The notes: generated from the sequence alone by a model not told the origin. Positions 9,801 through 21,289 are shown, counted from the first letter of the stretch. The stretch is DNA of 64,000 nt from Allolobophora icterica (GCA_963556255.1 OY744606.1:191001-255000); one strand, 5' to 3'. Made by a program: numbers and translations.

Positions 9801-9937
9801 TCTGTCACGGCTAGCTTAACGGAATGCCTTTCTTCTATTTCATGCGTGGAGATTTTCGAACTAGTTTTAAGCTTCCCGTCAACTATGCCAAGTAATTGCT
9901 GATTGGCATAGTTGAACTATGATCAAACTGATTTGAT

Positions 9938-10885
9938 CATAGTTCGAGAATTCGTGACTTTCGGTTTTAAAATTCGTAAAAATTGGTTGGGCCATTCTAC
10001 ATTGAGAGTGGCGTTTTGCAAAAACAGCGTAAGCAACAACAAATGTAATGACGTCATGATTTGTTGTGTTAAGCTTCTGCTTAGAATTTAATGTAAAAGT
10101 TTATTACGTGACGAGTTAATTTAGTTAAAATCTAATTTCTTAAAGGTGAAAGAATATGGACCGTAGTGGAACTATGTAGTAATTTTGGAGGAGAAGGAAA
10201 GGGTAATCCAAAAATACTTTTTGTGACAAGGAATTTGTTGGTTGTTTTGCCCGATTTCGGGAGCAGTTGCATGGCGCAATTACAGGAACCAGAGTCGAGT
10301 GGGAGCAGTTGACTGTTCCTGATTCAGAATCAGAGGACGATGATGTAGAAGACACAGCTTGGTGAACGTTGTCAACCCTTTTTAACCATGTCTGGTTGCA
10401 ACTTGTTTTAGTAACTGACTGGTCACACTGGAGCTGAGGCACTGGTGGTTTTTCGTTCTGCTGACTGACACTCACAGCCACACACCCCAACCATGATAGA
10501 AATCGAAGTTCAAGACTCCAAGTAGAACAGTAACTGAATATCAGTACTATTAAGTGTTGCTAGTCAGCTATCATTTACGGCTGATTGATTGATTGCATAT
10601 GACATTGACATTTTACTTGCTTAAAAAGTTGAAAAGTAAACAAATAATAAAATTCGTTGCCATAGCAAAGAATTCTATTATTTTATTATTTTACGAATTT
10701 TAACGAATTTTAAAACTGATTCGTTGCCATGGCAAAGAATTCTATTAGGCCTATTTTATTATTTCACGAATTTTAAACTGCAGTTTTAAAATTCGTTAAA
10801 ATTCGTGAATTTTTAAAATTCTTAAAATTCGTGAATTTTTAAAATTCTTAAAATTCGTGAAATACGAATTCTACTAGTCTACTAG
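9938..10885 (-). mobile_element. AATTCG-end DNA transposon, copy 1 (decayed)
   Basis: It starts CATAGTTCGAGAATTCG and aligns along its length with the inverse of 27725-28661. That includes terminal arrays of short ACGAATTTT/AAAATTCG motifs and an internal ~200-bp ORF region. The right end is damaged (CGAATTCTACTAG in place of CGAATTCTCGAACTATG), and I see no target duplication. It is in opposite orientation to the 27.7-kb copy. Confidence 0.75.
10170..10365 (+). pseudogene. Broken ORF shared by both AATTCG-end elements
   Basis: One frame ends KEFVGCFARFREQLHG and then an acidic tail PDSESEDDDVEDTAW before a stop. Copy 2 has the same region as an open frame on its minus strand (28362-28159). 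Here an extra G in a GGG run and other small indels break the upstream frame. I do not recognise the family. An acidic tail is common at transposase C-termini, so it may be a transposase remnant. Confidence 0.4.
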
Positions 10886-11029
10886 TAGTCTAGTACTGGA
10901 CTGTGTATGTCTGGATTTAAATACGACAAGACAAAGATGTAAGATGTAGTTAAAGACTATACTGCATGTTCTGGTTTCTGGCCCCACTAGCGTCCCCTAG
11001 CGAACTCCGCTGCAGAAGGAGTACACTGC
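10886..11029. other. Short spacer, nothing recognised
   Basis: CTAGTCTACTAG-type short palindromic sequence lies next to the damaged transposon end. Confidence 0.3.
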
Positions 11030-11400
11030 ACACACACTGGCTGGGTTAATAGCTACTTCGGTTAATGCGTGCTGTGCGGATGCGGGTTCACGTACCGTTG
11101 GTGGCTATTATTTCAGAGATTAAAATCTCAGGCTAGAGCGGTTCGTACACGGAGACCTTAAATGGCGTGACCAGTCAAAGTGGTAGAGCTCTGTGGTGAA
11201 GGATCTCTCCCGATTCATTCATAGAAAACTGACCTGGGTCGGGGTCATATGGTCGCTTTATAAAAACGTGTACATTTACATTGACTGCCCGTGAAGGATC
11301 AGGTGGGGAGGGATAGGATTGGCCGCACTCCTCCGTATGCTGGGGTTGAGAAAATGAAGTCGCTCACACTTGATACCCGTAGCGAGGCAAAGAACTCTTC
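11030..11400 (+). repeat. Diverged SINE family A-like sequence
   Basis: The 3' part (11320-11375) has CCGTATGCTGGGGTTGAG and TGAAGTCGCTCACACTTG, like the tail of family A. The 5' part is longer than usual and resembles, in reverse, 13370-13500. Probably composite or rearranged. Confidence 0.45.
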
Positions 11401-11482
11401 CTTTTCATATAGCACGGTGAACTTCGGACCTGTTAACAGTAGAATTGTCTTTTAAGTGCATAACACACGAATGCATTCGACC

Positions 11483-11566
11483 GCAGAGGAGGAGGAGGAA
11501 AAAGAGGAGGAGGAGGAAAAAGAGGAGGAGGAGGAAAAAGAGGAGGAGGAGGAGGAAGAGGAGGCT
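11483..11566. repeat. (GGA)n/AAAAGAGGAGGAGG purine minisatellite
   Basis: Units of GAGGAGGAGGAAAAA repeat about four times and then become pure GGA. This produces Pro-Leu/Leu-Phe ORFs on the minus strand that are not genes. Confidence 0.85.
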
Positions 11567-12126
11567 GTTGTGGCAAAACGAATAATGGCGGATGCTGGTC
11601 GTAAACATCATCGTCTTCAGTGACGATCGGGTCCACACACAAAATCCTTTAGTGACCACACCCATAAAGAAATGCTTCACTGTGAGGCAGAAGTAGATTG
11701 TCTGTCTGTCTGTCTGTCTCTCTCTGTTTCACAGATGGATTTATGTCTATTTATGCAAGACAAACGATATATCGTCTGCTCCCGAGAGTGTTAGGGCATC
11801 GGCTCCTTTATAAAACACAGGTCATTGGTTTGCGAGGCACTGGTTAAGGCGTGTTGCGTATATTGATCACTAAACAGTAGGGTGATAAACAAGGGACAAA
11901 AACCCCGTGAAACCCAAGTCTACGTTGATGGGTCAGCAGGGAAACGGAGGTAGGGGTGGGTGGGGTGACACACGCCGCTGATCTTCGAGAGAAGTAGGTC
12001 ATGCCCTCGTCGTATCAGATGGTTTGAGATGATGTTGGAAAACTAGGTTATGAACTGTGTACTTCTTTCGACTATATATAGAAGATGGCATCTGTTTATT
12101 CTCCAACTCCGCTACTGCCCGTACTG

Positions 12127-12212
12127 TGGTGGTGCCAGGCCCAAGCCTGGATAAAGGAGGAGGGCGACGCTAAGCATCTTTGTTATGACACAGCGTCTTA
12201 AACAGTAACTAC
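12127..12212 (+). repeat. Dispersed repeat family D, copy 1
   Basis: Shares AAGCCTGGATAAAGGAGGAG, GGCGACGCTAAGC and CTTTGTTATGACACAGCGTC with 13745-13832 and 41193-41277. The family is unnamed here. Confidence 0.65.
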
Positions 12213-12294
12213 CTATCTGTTTATTCTCCTTAACACCTCAGTCTGTCTGTCTCTGTGTCTGTCTGTCTGTCTTTCTGTCTCTCTCTGCAGCCAA

Positions 12295-12485
12295 ATGTCT
12301 ATGAAGACATCGATGTCTAAGAAGAGCTTCCACCGACAGTGTACGGTCAATGTACTCGTTATAGCCGAGTTGGCTAGGTGGCGCAAGTGCAGCAGAAATC
12401 TCGAAAGAAATGTCTGCCCTGGCGAGGATTTGAACCCCAGACCTCTAGATTGACTGTCCAGCACGCTAACCAACAGACTATCGTC
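12295..12485 (-). repeat. SINE family A, 5' two-thirds
   Basis: On the minus strand the box-B-like GGGTTCAAATCC and the A-box region GATAGTCTGTTGGTTAGCG are clear. A TAGCCAAC-type body and AGTACATTGACCGTACACTG follow. The 3' CATATGC block is missing. Confidence 0.7.
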
Positions 12486-12552
12486 TACCCATTGCTGTTC
12501 CATTATAGTTTGGTTAGTTGCTAAGTTTTAGGAATTCAGTACGGAATGCAGT

Positions 12553-12624
12553 ACAGAGTACGTGTCTGGGGGGTGGGGGCTCTATAGTCTCTATATAGCC
12601 CCCACCCCCAGACACGTACTCTGT
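12553..12624. repeat. Near-perfect 28-bp hairpin
   Basis: The left arm 12553-12581 (ACAGAGTACGTGTCTGG, then a G-rich run) pairs with the right arm 12597-12624 with a single extra G. The loop is 15 nt of CTATAG-like sequence. The right arm abuts the body of a SINE family B copy. Confidence 0.9.
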
Positions 12625-12722
12625 AGGGACCTTGAGCAAATCCTTCGGTCACAATTGCTCAGCGCCATCGACTGATGCTTCGACATTAGATAGTGACGCT
12701 TAATAAATGCATCATAATATAT
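12625..12722 (+). repeat. SINE family B, 3' body and tail
   Basis: GGACCTTGAGCAAATCC, CACAATTGCTCAGCGCCATC, TTAGATAGTGACGCTTAATA and AATGCATCATAATA are present. The tRNA head is absent and is replaced by the hairpin. Confidence 0.7.
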
Positions 12723-13744
12723 TACGAGGTAATATCGCGATTCAGGATCAGACTGTAAGAGTGATACGAACATAGATATCGACCCAGTTATTTAAGTCAA
12801 TCATTTAAGAAAGTACGACATCTGGTCCAGAAACCTGACCCAGAAAAGGTTTCCTATCCCATCAGCTTACTCAGCTTCTCAGTTTCCTGTTAACACTAAC
12901 TCTGCCTCCACTGCCTGCTTACACACACACCCTCGCACGCCAGCACACACACATACGACCGCTATGTCAGGCCCTGGGGCGGCTGTCGAAAGACCCGGAT
13001 GCCTTCAGACGCTGCTATTTATATATGCATATATAATATATGTATGTATGTATATATATATATGACCTTTTTTTTATTTAAGCAGACGATCCGATTTGTT
13101 TTTGCTGGTCGCAGACTTTGGAGTTGTCTTCCGTTGCTCCACTGTTGTTCTGCGTTGGTCTTTCTTTTTGTTTTGGGTGACGTTTCAAATCCCAATACTT
13201 CTTCTGATTGAATTTCCTCTGTGGCTTCTTTCTCTGTCTCCGGGGACTGATTTCCAGTACATGTAAATCAGTCCCCGTTTCTCTATAGCGACCGTCGTTT
13301 GGCCTGGATCCTCGTATGGCCTCGACCCTCGTATGGCCTCGACCCTGCTCATCTTTCGATGAATTGATTGGGTGAGATCCTTCAGCACCGCTGTCCGTTT
13401 GAATGGACGCCACGCCCTTCAAGGTCCCAGTGTACGGACCTTGCTAGCCAAAGATTTAAATCTCTGAAATAACCGACCCTTGGTATGCGAACCGAGATAG
13501 ATCGCGCAGAGGAGGAGCACATGGGAGGAGCACATGGGAGGGAGGAGCGCTGTAACCAATGTAGCTTATGAGGTCCCACTTCCGAATTTCGTAAGCCTTA
13601 TTGTAATTGGTATTTCAATTTAGAGTTCTATCGACAACGCTTTTAACTCGCGCCAGGTATGTCGATATGTTGCATTCCTTACATTATTGTAAAGAACTGT
13701 GAACACGTTTTCTGCTTGTTTCGTCTAAAGTCGGCCACTGTCGA
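12723..13744. other. Non-coding with (TA)/(TATG) tract and diverged repeats
   Basis: (TATG)n and (TA)n occur at about 13020-13062. 13370-13500 resembles part of 11030-11400 in reverse. Short tandem duplications GTATGGCCTCGACCCTC lie at 13310-13350. No gene is visible. Confidence 0.45.
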
Positions 13745-13832
13745 TTCGGGTGGTGCCTGTCCGAAGCCTGGATAAAAGAGGAGGGCAACGCTAAACGTCT
13801 TTGTTGTCACAGCGTCATTAGGCAGAAAGTAC
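13745..13832 (+). repeat. Dispersed repeat family D, copy 2
   Basis: GTCCGAAGCCTGGATAAAAG, GGAGGGCAACGCTAAACG and TGTCACAGCGTC match the other two copies. Confidence 0.65.
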
Positions 13833-15702
13833 CAGTCGCAATGTCAGGTTGACTTTAACTGATAGTATACGTGACGGTGTCTGGGGGAGCGTGTCGTTGA
13901 AAGTGATGTCGTCGCCTTGGGCGTATATGGTCGTAAAACGTCGTCGAAACCACAGACTCTGCTGTGCTGAAGGCACATCGTATAAATAAACTTCTTGTTA
14001 CATTGGTACCTTGTTACATTCTTACCTTATTACCTTTAGCGTTTCAACTGTCGATCTTTGAAACTAACTGCGCCTTGTAGGCTTAATGTGAGGCTTCCAA
14101 TTGTCCGAATTGTCCGGCAGAAGAGGAAGAGGAAAAGGAGGAAGAGGGAGAAGAGGAGGACAAGAAGAAAGGTAGCAGGAGAAGGAGGAGGAGGAGAAGG
14201 AGGAAGGGTAGAAAGGAGATGAGAGGAGATGAAGATGAAGAAGCAGAAAGCAGTCCTTTAAGCCAACTTCGAGTTGCAGACATAATTATGATATGTTAGC
14301 AACTTTCTTGGCCTCGGCATATGAGGGTCCAGTACTCTAACTCGCTAGTTGATGTCTTCGCCAGAGGGCACTAGGCCTACTTGAATGGAAGACATATGAG
14401 ACCAGAAGAGCTCTCCAGGTCACGCGAATAATCGATGCACACTATGTCGCTATGTCACCTGTGGCTTCGATGCCGAGCTCAACCTATCGATGTATAGGAT
14501 ATCAAGAATCGATTACTTGCGAACGTAGATTCGATTAGATAACAGCAGGACGACTCGCACGAACACACACACACACAGACACACGCACACGGCAAAAGAC
14601 ACACACACAGTCACACACGGCAGCAGACAGACCAAGACCGACTATGAGATGATGTTCCATTTTCTCAAAGGCGTCGTTGTAGATTTCTTTATTTCTAAGG
14701 CAACGTGGTTTTCTATAAGATATTAGTTTACTAGATTTAGGTGCTGCTTTTTACTGTCCAAGTTTTGCGTAGCCTGTTGCAACCCTAACCGTAATCAGGG
14801 CTTGACTCAAAACTCAGGCGAGGGTCATGGGCGGATTTACCCTTGGATTTCGCCCTAGTCTCCCTAAACTATAAAAATTGCCGTGCAATAGTTGTGCATA
14901 AATGTTGTACACTGGGCGGCGAAGGGTATCTGCAACAGCGAGCATTGTGTGCATTGGAGTTGACACAAGAGCGACGACGACACTTATTTATTACTTTGCA
15001 CGCGTTTTCTCGGCAGGTGACGCTTAAAAAACGGGTGTCTAACTTTGAAGACGTTTGGGTTGGGGTTGGCTCAAGTGGCGTCTCTATCAAGGGTAATGAG
15101 TTGTACACGTAATGCAGGCTATTTTTACAGAAAAATTAACCAAAGCCTAACAATACTTTCTATTTCTAGACGGCCTTGAGTGGTCACGACCTTGAGTGTG
15201 TATAGCAGGTACGGGTAATTTGTACCCAAAATGTCGTAGACGACTGCCTTTTAAAGCGGATTGTTAGTGTCACATTAGTGTGACGGGCAAAGTAATGCGT
15301 TATTCATATAGCGTTTCTTCTATCTATCTACTAAGAAGTGTAAAAACACAGAAGGCAGGAGTCAGTACTGTTTCCTTACAGAATGATTTGACTTTTTTTC
15401 CCATGAGTAATTTCAGACCGTTTCCCAGTGAATCTACGTCTTCTCCCAAAGACGTTTGCTTCCTATTTGAAGGTCTTTCCCGACACAATGACTCCGGTAA
15501 CCTCCGACGGAAGATAGCGCTTCCCCATAGATGTCGTCTCTACCCACACAGGTCGTCGTTTTCCCCCTCAACACATTCAGAACCATTTACGACGGAAGAG
15601 AAATTAACTCCATTGATAAGTTGCTTAGGTCTTCGCCAGAAACAACGATGCAGATGGAAAATCTTCCGACCAACTTGGATCGCGAATGCGTTTCAGACAC
15701 AA
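13833..15702. other. Non-coding; purine tract, SINE tail, short ORFs
   Basis: 14115-14240 is GGA/GAA-rich. 14290-14345 carries the reversed SINE A 3' block (TTGGCCTCGGCATATGAGG). 14563-14625 is CA-rich. Overlapping ORFs of 79-89 codons at 14843-15112 show no family features. Confidence 0.45.
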
Positions 15703-15796
15703 ACAGACAGGCAGACAGATGGACAGGCAGACAGACAGACAGACAGACGGACAGACAGGCAGACAGACGGACAGGCAGGCAGACGGATGGACGGAC
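15703..15796. repeat. (GACA)n-type tract
   Basis: Imperfect GACAGACAGACGGACAGGCA units give DRQTD-like ORFs on the plus strand. Confidence 0.85.
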
Positions 15797-15944
15797 CTAG
15801 CAGGCTGAAAGGTCCTTTCTTTGATGTCGGTACAAATGGGAAATTGCGGCGCTGACACTGGGCGCTCTATGAATTCCGAGGACAAGGAGGAAAAGGAGGA
15901 GGAGGAGGAGATCTGTGGTCATGTTTTCTACCTAATAACGCACT

Positions 15945-16001
15945 GTTTGTCTGTATGCCTGTCTGTGTCTGTCTATGTCTGTATGTGTATGTATGCGTGC
16001 A

Positions 16002-16052
<51 letters not shown>

Positions 16053-16078
16053 GTGTCTGTCTGTCTGTCTGTCTGTCA
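15945..16078. repeat. (TGTC)n microsatellite
   Basis: TGTCTGTCTGTC with occasional TGTGTCTG and TATG interruptions. The same motif recurs at many places in the window. Confidence 0.9.
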
Positions 16079-16139
16079 CTGAATCTCTTTGTTTATTATA
16101 CGCTGTTCATCCAACCAATAATTTAATAGTCCGATACAT

Positions 16140-16142
<3 letters not shown>

Positions 16143-16198
<56 letters not shown>

Positions 16199-16200
16199 GT
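16143..16200. repeat. (TA)n microsatellite
   Basis: About 21 AT units grading into GTATATATACATATG. Smaller AT runs follow at 16322-16344 and 16492-16530. Confidence 0.9.
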
Positions 16201-16344
16201 GTGCGTGTGTCTGGAGGGACAGACAGACAGAGAGAAAGAGAGACAGAGAGAGATATCTTTAACATGAACACAAGTGAGAGCAGTATTTATTTACACTATA
16301 CAACAATGACGATCAATGTACGTATATATATATATATATATAAG

Positions 16345-16984
16345 AAACTAAAGTCAGTTTAAATATACATAATCTGTTAAGTGTGAACCTCGGTATGCTT
16401 ATAGTCGCCGTGATAGTTAATGTATATAATTATGTTATATCTTTATATGTGTATCTATGCATGCAAACATACCTATGTGTAGATATAAATCAATATATAT
16501 ATATATATTTATATATATATATATATAACATATATCTGTATGCATGCCTGCCTGTTTGTATTATAGGCTCTACCGTTACTACGGCGTCCTTGTTATTGTA
16601 TTTAATCAATATTAACTGCTGGTTTCTTCAGTTGCCGCCCAACCTCTCCTCCCTCGTCTAGATAATGGACCGGGCTGGATTGCCTGTTGATTACATAGAG
16701 GTCAGGTGCGCTAAGCTGGCCGCCGCCGCGAAGATTAACTGTCAATCAAATCATCGTCGCTGCGCCGCGTACAGTGTTTGTGCCTGCGCGGTAGCGTATG
16801 TGATGTGTGTACAACGGGTAAGGATGCTGTCTATGTTAGTGGATGATCGGTTGCATGTGTTGAGCTGAGTGTGCGTGCGTGTGTACGTGTCGATCGGTGG
16901 CCGAGGCTTAGATAGAGTGGCGAGCGAAAACAATTATTAATAATCGGTCGGACGGTGCGTGTTGTGCGATTGCGAGATTATCGT
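16345..16984. other. Non-coding, AT-rich then GC-rich
   Basis: AT-rich to about 16600, then CpG-richer 16640-16960. No gene is supported. Confidence 0.4.

Positions 16985-17057
<73 letters not shown>
16985..17057. repeat. (GA)n microsatellite
   Basis: About 36 uninterrupted GA units. It is a homopurine mirror repeat. Confidence 0.95.
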
Positions 17058-17060
<3 letters not shown>

Positions 17061-17152
17061 TTCTTTGCTGGAGAAGAAGAAGAAGCAGATCATCGGATGC
17101 GTTGATGCGTTTCGACGACGAAGAGACCTTTGTCGTCGGTCTATTACAGGTA

Positions 17153-17232
17153 GGGTTACACGAGGGGGTTACACGATGGGTTACACGAGGGGGTTACACG
17201 AGGGGTTACACGAGGGGTTGGTTACACGAGGG
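17153..17232 (+). repeat. GGGTTACACGAGG short tandem array
   Basis: About six imperfect 13-15 bp units built on GGGTTACACGAGG, with one unit changed to GATGG. Confidence 0.85.
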
Positions 17233-17859
17233 TCAATTTCAGGGGGTTTCTTCATGAAGGGAAGGTGAGTAGTTGAGACGATGAGGAGATGAGGGTTTTC
17301 TCATGCACTCAAGGTAGAATTATGACGATCCCGTTGATTCTGAACAGGTAAGGTCACGAAGGTCATTGGCGTTACGTTGAGGCTTTGTTATTATGGAAAG
17401 CTAAAGAGACAGAGACGGAGGAAGATAGAGATACAGACAGAGACAGAGAGAGGGGGAGAGAGAGGCTGTTTGATTCTGTTGAGCTGTTCCTAGTTGTGAG
17501 GGTATTTAAGCTTTCTAATGATGCTTTGTGATCTTCTGGAAATCTACTGTGGTTGTGCGGGGTCTCTCTCTTCTGAGTGTGTTGGTGCTTCTGCATGAGA
17601 GGGTAGACTGACGAAGAGGGTTAATAGTCTGAGGGGGCGGGGGTGGAACAGCGAATACGTGTACTTAAGGAGTTGTAAATATGCCGCTTATGAGTTTTAT
17701 AGGGCTGTTTGTTATGACCGACTGCTCGAGGGAGAGAGAGAGGGAGGGAGGGGCTCGTTTATCGTGTTATGATTTTGATTTCATCCAAGATGTTATTCAG
17801 GACGAAAGTGTTTTCGACGAAAGCATTTCGGGCTTCGTGTGTGGCAGTCTCGCTTTCAC
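17233..17859. other. Non-coding, purine-rich patches
   Basis: AGAGACAGAG-rich at 17400-17465 and GGGAGAGAGAGAGGGAGG at 17730-17755. No gene is visible. Confidence 0.4.
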
Positions 17860-18039
<180 letters not shown>

Positions 18040-18360
18040 AGTCTGTCTGTCTGTCTATCTGTCTGGTCTGTTCTAAATTTCTTGTTGCATTTTCGGTCGA
18101 TATCATTGTTTTTTGTCTGTGTGTCTGTTTGTTTCCATTTCTTTGGGCTCCATGTTTTACTCTGTTGTGGTATGACACCCTTTGTCTCTGCCTCTCATTG
18201 CCTGTTTGTATGTCTGTTTCTCCGTCTGCCTCGTTCTCTATGTGGATCTTACTCTACTAGCGAATCTCAACAGCCAATGTATGTGTTGCATTCTCAAGCA
18301 TTCAGTTGCTTTTCTCTTGATACACACAATGTTCTGGAACATGAACTGATTCAGGCGTTA

Positions 18361-18401
18361 CACACACACACACACACACACCGCACGCACGCACGCACGC
18401 G

Positions 18402-18434
<33 letters not shown>
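18361..18434. repeat. (CA)n-(CG)n-(CA)n alternating tract
   Basis: A CA run, then GCAC units, then a pure CG run of about 10-12 bases, then CA again. It is continuous alternating purine-pyrimidine DNA. Confidence 0.95.
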
Positions 18435-18444
18435 CCCCACCGAC

Positions 18445-18505
18445 CTCTTCTAGTTGACTTCTTCTTGTTGACTTCTTCTTGTTGACGTCCTTTTGTTGAC
18501 CTTCT
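18445..18505 (+). repeat. CTTCTTGTTGA short tandem array
   Basis: Four or five degenerate copies of TTGACTTCTTCTTG. Confidence 0.75.
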
Positions 18506-19021
18506 TGTGACGTCATTGCTTATAGTAATTTAGTGTAATTCCTGGTAATTAAATAAAAAGAGAGAGAAAACTGAGATTGGATTTGAGGTTCTGAGGGTTG
18601 ATGGAAAGATGGAAAGATGGAAGAAGTGTTGGATGAATGTAAGTATGTAAGCAAAGTAGCCTCTGTGTACATCTGACATGAACACACATCCATTGCACTG
18701 GACATATGAATATGTTTGAAATAAACTGTAACAGGAGCAGATTTTACATGCATACAATATGCATGGACAGATAAATGCAACTAAAGATCCATTGATTAAC
18801 AAAACTACTTTAATAAGCAATTTAGATTTAACAAAAGGCAACATCAAAGGATGTCCTGTCTTCCGAAGTAAGTGTACTTGACCTTGCAAAAAGATGGTCA
18901 GAGTTGATGAATGAGAAGATGCGATTTCTGGAAGAACTTTCTGTCTGATCATTCTGCAGTATCCATCTTCTCACATATTTGCCATCTGTGAGGCTATTTC
19001 AGAGCTGCCTGCATTAGTGAT
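18506..19021. other. Non-coding, unique-looking
   Basis: ORFs of up to 140 codons on the minus strand show no recognisable domain. GATGGAAA repeats three times near 18601-18620. Confidence 0.35.
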
Positions 19022-19080
19022 TCCTTTTGGCTTAATTGATTTGCTGGACTTGAGTCCAGCAAATCAATTACGCCAAAAGT
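19022..19080. repeat. Long hairpin with a 2-nt loop
   Basis: AATTGATTTGCTGGACT at 19034-19050 is followed by TG and then its exact reverse complement. Pairing continues outward through TTTTGGC/GCCAAAA with about one mismatch, giving a stem of roughly 28 bp. Confidence 0.9.
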
Positions 19081-19449
19081 GAGTGGAATCTGGTTTTGAG
19101 AGTTCGTCTTGCTCATAAGAGTGCTCTGGTATTTGCCTCGACTTCTTCCTTCATGACGTAATGGAGCTTCAGTGTACGCGATACGTAATCCAGGAGTGAA
19201 TCCCATGGCTATTTACGTAGCTCCTTTGAGGTGCTAGATGACTGCTAACATCAGAGAGATGTCATCAAACCTAATGACTTCTATAGCGCCATCGTTCGTT
19301 ATCATTTTTCAGTCGAAGGCATCAATGGATGCAAGATCCACCCTTCATAGTTCATCTTTTAGTCCATTTGAGAATCGAAGAAATCGGATAAGTCAGAGAA
19401 AGCAGAAGTCCAGCTACACAGCTGGGTAAGCAAAGCTAAAATGGCTGAA
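19081..19449. other. Non-coding; fragment of a 'tctatagcgcc' repeat
   Basis: CTAATGACTTCTATAGCGCC at 19269-19288 recurs at 41004. I do not call the 63-codon ORF at 19238 a gene. Confidence 0.4.
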
Positions 19450-19690
19450 GGGACTCCTCCTCTTCCACTCCTGCTTTAATTCTTCCATTCCTCCGCCTCC
19501 TCCTCCTCCTCCTCTTCGCCCATCTTCTTCCCCTTCTCTTCCTCCTCGTCTTCCTCTTCTCCTCCTCCTCCTCGTCTTCCCTCCTCTTCCAACTCCTCTT
19601 CCTCCTCTTCTCTTTCCTTCCTCCTCGTCCTCCTCGTCCTCCTCCTCCTCGTCCTCCTCCTCCTCGCCCTCCTCCTCCTCCTCCTCTGAC
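19450..19690. repeat. (CCT)n/(TCC)n pyrimidine-rich block
   Basis: About 240 bp of imperfect CTCCTC, TTCCTC and CTCGTC units. It produces Glu-rich and Gly-Arg-rich ORFs on the minus strand. Confidence 0.9.
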
Positions 19691-20548
19691 ATGACGCAGC
19701 ACTCGTACATAAGCAGGTGCCATACGCTTCGCTTTAAGTAGTGCCTTACAAATGTTTAGTTTTTCGTATTTTGTTTAACGACTAATTGTAATTGTAATTG
19801 AACATTTATATAGCGCCACTCAAATCAGCAGCGCTGGATATCAGGGCCGTTGACGTCGACCTTACCCTAACCCCCTAACAAACCCCCTAACCATAACCCT
19901 CTAACATTTCCGTGGTAATAGATTCTAAGATTATGGTTATGAATTAAATTCTTCAAATCGGTTTTCTTGCTGTCTGGAGTGGATGTTCTTACCTGTCCCT
20001 CGCCCTTATGGCCTGCACCCCGTTCCCCAGGGACTGGCAGACACAACGGGCTGCAACTTTGCTTACCCGAAGAATTCTCCACATCCCCATCACTCGCTCC
20101 TCCCACTGTCGCTGTCTTCCTCTCTGCCTCCGTCCCTCTCTCTTTCCGTATCTGCTTCCTTCCCTGTCTCTTTTCCTGTCTGTCTCCCTCCCTGTGTGTG
20201 TCTCTCTCTTCGGCCGTGGCAAGGGCGTCGTGTCTTTTGCTTTCGTGACGGCCAACGTCGTCGATTTGGCACATGACCTCATGAATAATTCATGTGGACC
20301 ACCGGAGTCTCTGGATGCCTCAATTTATACATCTGTCTGTCTCTGTCTGTCCTGTCTGTCTGTCTGTCTCTCTCTCCGCGATTCTTTCCGTCTGTCGCTG
20401 TTAGTGTGTGACTGTCTGTGTAAGTCCTTGAGTTTGTCTGTGTACGTGTCTGTCTGCTTGTCTGTTTATCTGTCCGATTGGACCGAACGAGTTCGTGTTG
20501 GGTTGGAATTCGAAGCCGCTGAAAGAAACTTTCAGCCAAGACTTGGCA
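19691..20548. other. Non-coding; SINE tail and TCTG-rich DNA
   Basis: TTTATATAGCGCCACTC at 19806 is a repeat-tail motif. CCCTAAC units lie at 19862-19900. 20150-20480 is rich in TCTCTG and TGTCTG. The long ORF at 20008-21015 passes through low-complexity DNA and has no domain. Confidence 0.45.
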
Positions 20549-20586
20549 TTGGTGGTGGTGGTGGTGGTGGTGGTGGTGGTGGTGGC
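20549..20586. repeat. (TGG)n microsatellite
   Basis: About 12 GGT units. Confidence 0.95.
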
Positions 20587-20879
20587 CTGAATCCGCTCAT
20601 TTGTCAGAATCTGAGTGGTGGGGTAGGAGGTCATAAGTGGTGGCATTCGGCGGCACCCTTCCCCGCCAGTCAGTCCGTGGCCTGGTCCTCCCTCCCTCCC
20701 TCTCCCTCCCTCCATCAACTGGTGCCTCATAGCTATGCTAATCAGTGCTACTATATGACGGCTGAAGGGATTTGTTGTGACCTAGTTGTCTGTTTGGACC
20801 GTATTTACGGATGGCAGCCTACACGCCGCTTCAGCCTATACGCCGCGCTCTACCTCTGGCTACCCTTGTTTGTAAGCGT

Positions 20880-20908
20880 ACCTCTGTGTGTGTGCGTGTG
20901 TGTGTGTG

Positions 20909-20939
<31 letters not shown>

Positions 20940-20945
20940 TTGCGT
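20880..20945. repeat. (TG)n with CG interruptions
   Basis: Alternating TG with occasional CGTG. Confidence 0.9.
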
Positions 20946-21289
20946 GCCTGTGTTTTGTCTTTCTTTGTCGTCTATGTTGTACATTTTTAGAATGTCTCCG
21001 AATATCCTTTGTTAAGAATTAGTGTAACAATGTGTATAAGAAATTTCTCTCGAAGCCGATTTTCGGTTTTCTGTCGCAATTTAAGGTTTCCGACTTTACA
21101 CCCCCTCGCCATTTCTGTGGCGGAGAATGTCTGCTTGCCTTACTCAGTGTCTGGGTGCGTTTCAGTGCTTGTATGTGTGTGTATGTGTGTTCAGCTGTTT
21201 ATATATTTTGCCTCGGAGTCTCATCTCTGTGTGACTTTACACACGTTAATCTTTGCAGTAGTATTATTAATAGTTCCTATGCTTATATG

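Noticed and set aside
14780..15190. Possible MITE between CAGGGCTTGACTC and GGCCTTGAGTGG
   Set aside because: The two sequences are not proper inverted repeats and no target duplication flanks them.
20008..21015. 335-codon plus-strand ORF
   Set aside because: Passes through TCTG, TGG and TG repeats with no domain. Parts are SINE or low-complexity DNA.
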